The notes beneath the pieces are model-generated. The model saw only the letters and a list, made by a program, of their open reading frames with translations. It did not search any database and was not told the DNA's origin. A stretch of 10,659 nt of DNA from Ophioceras dolichostomum (Eukaryota > Ascomycota > Sordariomycetes > Magnaporthales > Ophioceraceae): NCBI GenBank assembly GCA_003049485.1, contig PYST01000639.1:1-10659 (forward strand), read 5' to 3'. Position 1 is the stretch's first letter; each line of letters starts with the position of its first letter. This document shows, piece by piece, positions 7,601 through 10,659 of this stretch. A program made the translations under genes and the position numbers.

Positions 7601-9170
7601 ACGCGCTGCTTATAAGCAGAACAACGAGCTCGGAAAAGGATTCTGTCGTCACGTGCTGAAGCAGGCTGATGTTGAAGAGAGACGGCAGGGGGGGCGGCCC
7701 AGGCGGCGCGAACCGTAGCAGCGCCAGGAGCAGCCGAGGATCGACGTCCATGGATATGCCAGCATCGCAGTACGCGGGCAGGTAGCCACCGCAAACCTCC
7801 GGGAGGCCCATCACTTCCTTTTGCTCGGCTGCCTGTAGGATCTGCTCTATCGAAATACCACCGACGACGACTTGTTCCGGCCTAGACTCAACCATTACAT
7901 CTGCTTCAGCCTCGGCTGTGGGGCTGACCAATGCCGTGGCGTTCCCAGTGCCGCCTGATCCGCGGATGGTCGCAACTATGGCCACTTTGCCGAAGGTAAT
8001 GCGTGGTGCGCAGATCACCTGGGACGACTTGAGTACGGTGCGATTGACCCCGGTGTTTGGAGCGGCGCCGGGCTGGGGGAGCTCCCACAGTCCGAACCCT
8101 AACCGCATCATAAGGCCCTCGCTGCTTTTCATACAGTAGCCAACCCAGTATCGACTGACTAGCTCTGGAGTCCTCCCAGCTTCGAGGTTTCTGGAGAGTG
8201 ATGCTTGGAGTTCGCAGCCGGACGCGTCCTTGATGGCCACGTTGATCAGCGGCTCCGGGGTTTCGAAGAGACTTAGATAGACCAGATCCGCAGGTTGGCA
8301 GTCAAAATCCACTGAATAGCCATCCACGATTGTTTCTAGCTTATAGCCTGCTCCCCGGTCAAGCCCCGACGCGGTGGCTGGCGTAACCCTGGCCTGTTGG
8401 TAGGCAATATGGCTCGACGTCCCCGCTGGTCGTGGCATACTTCCGTCGAGGAAGCCGAACACGGTGAGATACGCTGTGCTTCCCCGGTCGCGAAGGAGAT
8501 CGAGTCTTTCTTGAAAACGTGTCGAGAGTTCTACCGGGACCTCGACGATGCGCGGATCTGGCGCGAGGATGAAAAGCGAGCCGGAAATGATGGTGGCGGC
8601 CGTAAGGAGCATAGTGGTGACAGCAGCACATGTGACCATCCAATCTTGATTCTTGGCGCTCACAAAGACGGCTTTGGGAGGCCACATGTCGACGTAGTCT
8701 AGCAGGATGCTCCTCTCGGCTGCCACAGAGTCCCGCCCATCGCCGGCTGTGCTGAGCAGGCGAAGCCAGGGGGTGACCATCTTTGCCTGGAACTCGACGC
8801 GTGCCCAGAAAGATCCGAGGATGGTAAAAATTGCGACGGGACCGAACTTCCAAAGATAGTAAAGCCGCTCATCGTTTCGGGTGACCCCTCTGTATCGGTC
8901 GGAAAGAGCCATCAGGACTTGTGTAGATCCTATGAGGCTGACGAACGCGACCAGGAAAGGGGCCAAGACGCGCCTTCGGAGATACGACGGTCTCCATGGG
9001 AATTCCGGCGTACTTGAGTCTAATCGCGCGTTTTTGGCCGTATGTGGGCTTTGTTCTGACAGACTTGGGGTTGTGGTTTTGAGCGACGGGTCAACTGAGC
9101 AAGAAGTTGAAGAAGCCGTTTCTGTCCTCGCAAAAGACGACGTGCTAGATCGCCTGTCGCTCTCCGCCAT
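4686..9170 (-). CDS. Large DUF3433-family polytopic membrane protein, 1494 aa, no introns apparent
   Basis: This is a single uninterrupted ORF with a favourable start context (CGGCCATGG on the minus strand) and a TGA stop. It has two repeats of the DUF3433 plan. The first begins with the FPWRPSYLRRRVLAPF motif at 57-72, with membrane segments at about 67-88, 104-122, 179-203 and 551-573. The second begins at DWPTLLHPFSRW (702-713), with segments at about 713-733, 757-773, 820-842 and 1278-1297. With a cytosolic N-terminus, both large loops (204-550 and 843-1277) face the lumen or exterior. That agrees with their N-x-S/T sites (N376, N410, N500; N871, N957, N967, N1007, N1042, N1159). The conserved end (LPANPTCIAASMAMLADS at 1305-1322; NEELEQLF and FWFGW at 1383-1399) is present. 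A poly-Ser tract interrupts it, and an atypical Lys/Arg-rich tail follows from about 1450. The family function is unknown; a plasma- or endomembrane location is inferred. Confidence 0.9.
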   Translation of the reverse strand: MAESDRRSSTSSFARTETASSTSCSVDPSLKTTTPSLSEQSPHTAKNARLDSSTPEFPWRPSYLRRRVLAPFLVAFVSLIGSTQVLMALSDRYRGVTRNDERLYYLWKFGPVAIFTILGSFWARVEFQAKMVTPWLRLLSTAGDGRDSVAAERSILLDYVDMWPPKAVFVSAKNQDWMVTCAAVTTMLLTAATIISGSLFILAPDPRIVEVPVELSTRFQERLDLLRDRGSTAYLTVFGFLDGSMPRPAGTSSHIAYQQARVTPATASGLDRGAGYKLETIVDGYSVDFDCQPADLVYLSLFETPEPLINVAIKDASGCELQASLSRNLEAGRTPELVSRYWVGYCMKSSEGLMMRLGFGLWELPQPGAAPNTGVNRTVLKSSQVICAPRITFGKVAIVATIRGSGGTGNATALVSPTAEAEADVMVESRPEQVVVGGISIEQILQAAEQKEVMGLPEVCGGYLPAYCDAGISMDVDPRLLLALLRFAPPGPPPLPSLFNISLLQHVTTESFSELVVLLISSAFVEPATDSFTKGSVRTFETRIWAQRTGTHVLTGFLAASALLASGVAFLAPRRGILPRAPNTTIDMATLLCHSRDALLGLSSTQALVAPGALAQRLRRTRWRVSMPGHRVSSVSRPARGTRKSLDDGRSDDSTARCSLRHFEVIQSTRADPGVDVERDGGGDGNAQAGSASASSVGKSSDWPTLLHPFSRWSMMVITFTITMVLACPLRAGVWWHADWVAGDATLEDASSGIQSHMWTVIPTAALVLIALYHKGVDFTTRSLAPYQLMRRRSAGSANLDLLDRSTPGIVITSIKSRSLPTLVTTLTRLTSSLLAVFSSSLFYPDYSQVSQDRTLYPQDAFKPQLEPRYNFSKWAPIASSLILEQSRPYPAWTYRDLAFPRFHLQSLTGYGERRKGDPNIPPDARIDATLPALRSQLDCTLYRSPELEAYLARSTNDTSRSWNIWNASTTWMGLIASFPRPQGDQARPPASSSWLSCLNDHPFPTNVTDETTGKIRVFLDVGGYIYGGAFGGASPALGCTNQSISPPYLWVWGGDITSLQTPFVAALACSETIEAVDVKLVLRGRDLRIDDHPSSAPTVLEGTRREVPGLHLSHYSAAKGEGKPSTIYSQLLGSSGSSQGSGRSKFFDYLTSPSPLSNISTNDLADPAAVDAVAAAIKVQHGIIRAQSLNADYRMSTVAAPDGNSPGRPGRPVRPVVLRPTSGQAHQVGTYYKREEHSEPDVIEYYSADTDGDYYLSGLKATETAGRLQIAQDPTSTYALIALLSLTILLSWLSLRLARDVPSLPANPTCIAASMAMLADSNIFDFLRAAEESSCNSSSTPLSPSSASSSSSSSSSSSSCSSRSSRSRGSGGSGRSAQTFSNEELEQLFKGSAFWFGWAARPAGGAAVDGEDGVEGEPVRGVYVTTEGEDTCNRIRWGSRRIYGGGDPELKLKKKKNRDRSWWRVRGRRAAGGARTQESPQVEKSTEGHVGGS
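5090..5152. repeat. GAG/GGA purine repeat encoding a poly-Ser tract
   Basis: An imperfect (GAAGAG)(GAG)n run on the + strand is read on the minus strand as serine codons. It covers residues about 1339-1361 of the DUF3433 protein, including a Ser run at 1349-1360. It sits in the cytosolic C-terminal region, between the ADSNIF motif and the NEELEQLF motif. It is a slippage-prone sequence, probably length-variable between strains. Confidence 0.8.
5521..5556. repeat. 9-bp GC-rich tandem repeat inside the DUF3433 gene
   Basis: Four near-identical units of CGGGGCGGM (M = A or C) lie in tandem on the + strand. On the minus strand they encode the Pro/Gly/Arg-rich stretch PGRPGRPVRP at about residues 1207-1217, within the second large loop. 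The array keeps the reading frame. Confidence 0.7.
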
Positions 9171-9776
9171 GGCCGAAGTACTTGTTTAATGAGAAAGACG
9201 AGTTGTTGACTGTGTTGAAAGGTGCTCCAAGGTCGGATGAATGAGCGTTTGAGGATGCCATCACGGCTAGCTAGTACTTACTGCCCGAGACTGATATTAA
9301 TACGACCGGGGTGATGCTGCTTATCCTCCTGCTGTTCTGGGCTTCTGGGTCGCTGGTTCGCAGCGGCCGAGGCAGACTCCTGGGAATCAGAACGCCCCGA
9401 TCTGTGGGCAGTAATCAATATGCTTTTGTCACTTTACTCGCAATTAATCGTAAGCACTTTGTTCTCATCACTTTAACCGGGCTCCCCCCTTCACAACAAC
9501 GGCGAATATCAGCTCCCGCCTTGCATCTAGCTCAGCCACAATTGCTGGCGAGTCCCAGATATCAACTGAGGCGGAGGCCACACTTGTGCGCATACCCATC
9601 TACCCGGTAGACTCCTATCAAAAGGAAAGCAAAGACAAAGGCACATGAGGAATGCTTGCTCTGAGCGACAGGTTCGGTACTAATATATCACATCTAGATC
9701 TAGGCTGGCCGCCAAATGCTAGGCGCCACGGACTCAGAACGCTCATTTGAAACACTGCCCCCATTGCATCGTAGTC
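9171..9776. promoter_or_regulatory. Intergenic region with presumed promoter of the DUF3433 gene
   Basis: This 606-bp spacer lies between the DUF3433 start codon and the 3' end of the CHAT remnant, both on the minus strand. A TATTAATA palindrome at 9295-9302, about 125 bp upstream of the DUF3433 ATG, is a possible TATA-like element. The open frames here lack any recognisable domain or codon pattern, so no gene is called. A 10-bp palindrome CTAGATCTAG lies at 9694-9703, of unknown meaning. Confidence 0.4.
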
Positions 9777-10659
9777 TCAAGGCCCCATATGGAAATACGC
9801 AGCCCAAATCCTTGGGCCACCATTGACCCCAATCCCGGCCGCCTTCCGCCTTCGTGCCGAAAACGAATATCCATTACTATCTCCCTCGTCGCAACCTTCC
9901 CCTTCCGACTCTGTTTCCCCATCCCTATCATGCCCCCTGGAATCGTTATCATTATCGTCGTCGTCATCTGCACTCCCAGCCACATTATTAATCCCTCCTC
10001 CATCCACACAGCCCTCCTTATTCTCACATTGTGCATCCCCACCATGACCACCGCCCCTCAAAGCCCGAACACCATCCCTTCACTCAATACACCACCCCCA
10101 CTGTTCATAGCAGCCCAAAAAGCAGCCATCGCGACATCAACATAGCACGCGGCACTAACCTCTCACGGCGACCCCGCTACATGTCTGAACCCGACGAGCT
10201 GACACGCGCTCATGAAGACGCAGTCCTTCATCCACCACCTGCTAGTCGCCACCGGAACCCGTCCAGCAAGCCGACAGTTACACGAGGATCGGCGGGTCGC
10301 GGTGTAGGATGAGGCCGGGTAGGTAACGCACCGTTAAGCGGTCGGTTTCGTGGTCTGGCACGCTGAGCGAGGAGGAGAGCGGGTCGGAGGGGAGGGAGAC
10401 GGCGTGTCCTGCGTAGTGAAAGATTGTTGCAGTGGGGAGGGAGGTAATGGGTGAGGATCCTGTGGCGTTGTTGAGGAAGGTTGGGGTTGGGAATAGGCTG
10501 TTCGTAGCTGGGTCCTCTTCGGCAGTGACAGCCTCGGATGTGGGTGCGGCGCCTATAGTTATGCTTAACAATCCTTCCTTGTACATACCACTTCTTGGCA
10601 AGCTGCTGTTAGTGCAGCCCACCAAACCAACACATAATCTCTTAACACACACATTACTC
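9777..10659 (-). pseudogene. Decayed CHAT-domain (caspase-like, TPR-CHAT type) protease, C-terminal part; 5' end beyond the window
   Basis: The minus-strand frame open from the window edge to 10278 contains LPTATIFHYAGHA (His motif HYAGHA at 10401-10418) and SDPLSSSL..DHETDRLTV. This is the usual order in fungal CHAT domains before the catalytic Cys. After a TAA at 10278-10280 the same frame continues at once with LSACWTG (10260-10277), the Cys motif. A TAG follows at 10242-10244, then VVDEGLRL. One extra base near 10214 shifts the frame; the next frame reads MSACQLVGFRHVAGS, a very typical CHAT segment. A TGA at 10163-10165 stands where a Trp of GTLWEV is expected. CYVDVAMAAFW follows. A second frame change near 10060-10075 leads through an Asp-rich linker to WAAYFHMGP and a stop at 9777. 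That end matches the 'WAPYVHFGP'-like ends of fungal TPR-CHAT proteins. No intron explains the stop between the His and Cys motifs, so the gene is dead or badly mis-sequenced. Intact members are cysteine proteases linked to cell-death pathways. Motif matches are from family knowledge, not a search. Confidence 0.75.

Noticed and set aside
9311..9610. A 99-codon plus-strand ORF starting with a Leu-rich stretch resembling a signal peptide
   Set aside because: It lies in the spacer upstream of the DUF3433 gene. It becomes low-complexity and lacks homology signals or splice-supported extension, so the hydrophobic start is probably chance.
9694..9703. Perfect 10-bp palindrome CTAGATCTAG
   Set aside because: It is too short to be meaningful on its own in a spacer, with no second copy or flanking repeat seen.
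9743..10061. Two overlapping minus-strand ORFs of 102 and 94 codons with Met- or Asp-rich translations
   Set aside because: Neither starts with ATG. They are frames of the decayed CHAT C-terminal linker, and only the end of the 94-codon frame (WAAYFHMGP) matches the family, so they were folded into the pseudogene.
9777..10659. RIP (repeat-induced point mutation) as the cause of the CHAT stop codons
   Set aside because: The stops are not mainly CA-to-TA type changes. The region is not AT-enriched, and a single-base insertion is present, so ordinary decay fits better.

Overview
The window looks like accessory nuclear DNA of a filamentous ascomycete, probably a Sordariomycete. This is inferred from three things: GT-AG introns with GTANGT-type donors and CTAAC/CTGAC branch sites, protein families largely confined to filamentous fungi (a fungal NACHT/STAND protein with C-terminal C2H2 fingers, and a DUF3433 membrane protein), and short CT-rich or tandemly repeated spacers. 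There is no rRNA, tRNA, CRISPR or prokaryotic signal.

Layout, left to right. Positions 1-407 are non-coding, or at most hold a tiny exon, and contain about five copies of a 17-bp tandem repeat. Positions 408-4393 (+) hold a six-exon gene for a 999-residue NOD-like STAND protein: a DUF7708-like helical N-terminus, a NACHT NTPase with Walker A split by an intron, a winged-helix/helical region, and five zinc-binding modules in place of the usual ankyrin, WD40 or TPR repeats. After a 292-bp convergent spacer, positions 4686-9170 (-) hold an intron-free 1494-residue ORF for a large DUF3433 polytopic membrane protein built as two '3+1' transmembrane modules. Positions 9171-9776 are a spacer with the presumed DUF3433 promoter. 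From 9777 to the right edge on the minus strand lies the decayed C-terminal part of a TPR-CHAT type caspase-like protease. Its His and Cys motifs and its C-terminal signature are still readable, but stop codons and two frame changes break it.

Functionally, NACHT STAND proteins and CHAT proteases both belong to the repertoire linked to regulated cell death, non-self recognition and heterokaryon incompatibility in fungi. DUF3433 proteins are of unknown function. An intact NLR-type gene within about 6 kb of a CHAT pseudogene suggests a fast-turnover immune-like island. That link is inference, because the genes are not co-oriented and share no visible regulatory element. The points most worth checking are the CHAT pseudogene, the ambiguous 5' end of the NACHT gene (its ATG lies inside a perfect GTATGT donor), the coding-like stretch inside its last intron, and a 13-bp hairpin inside its first intron.
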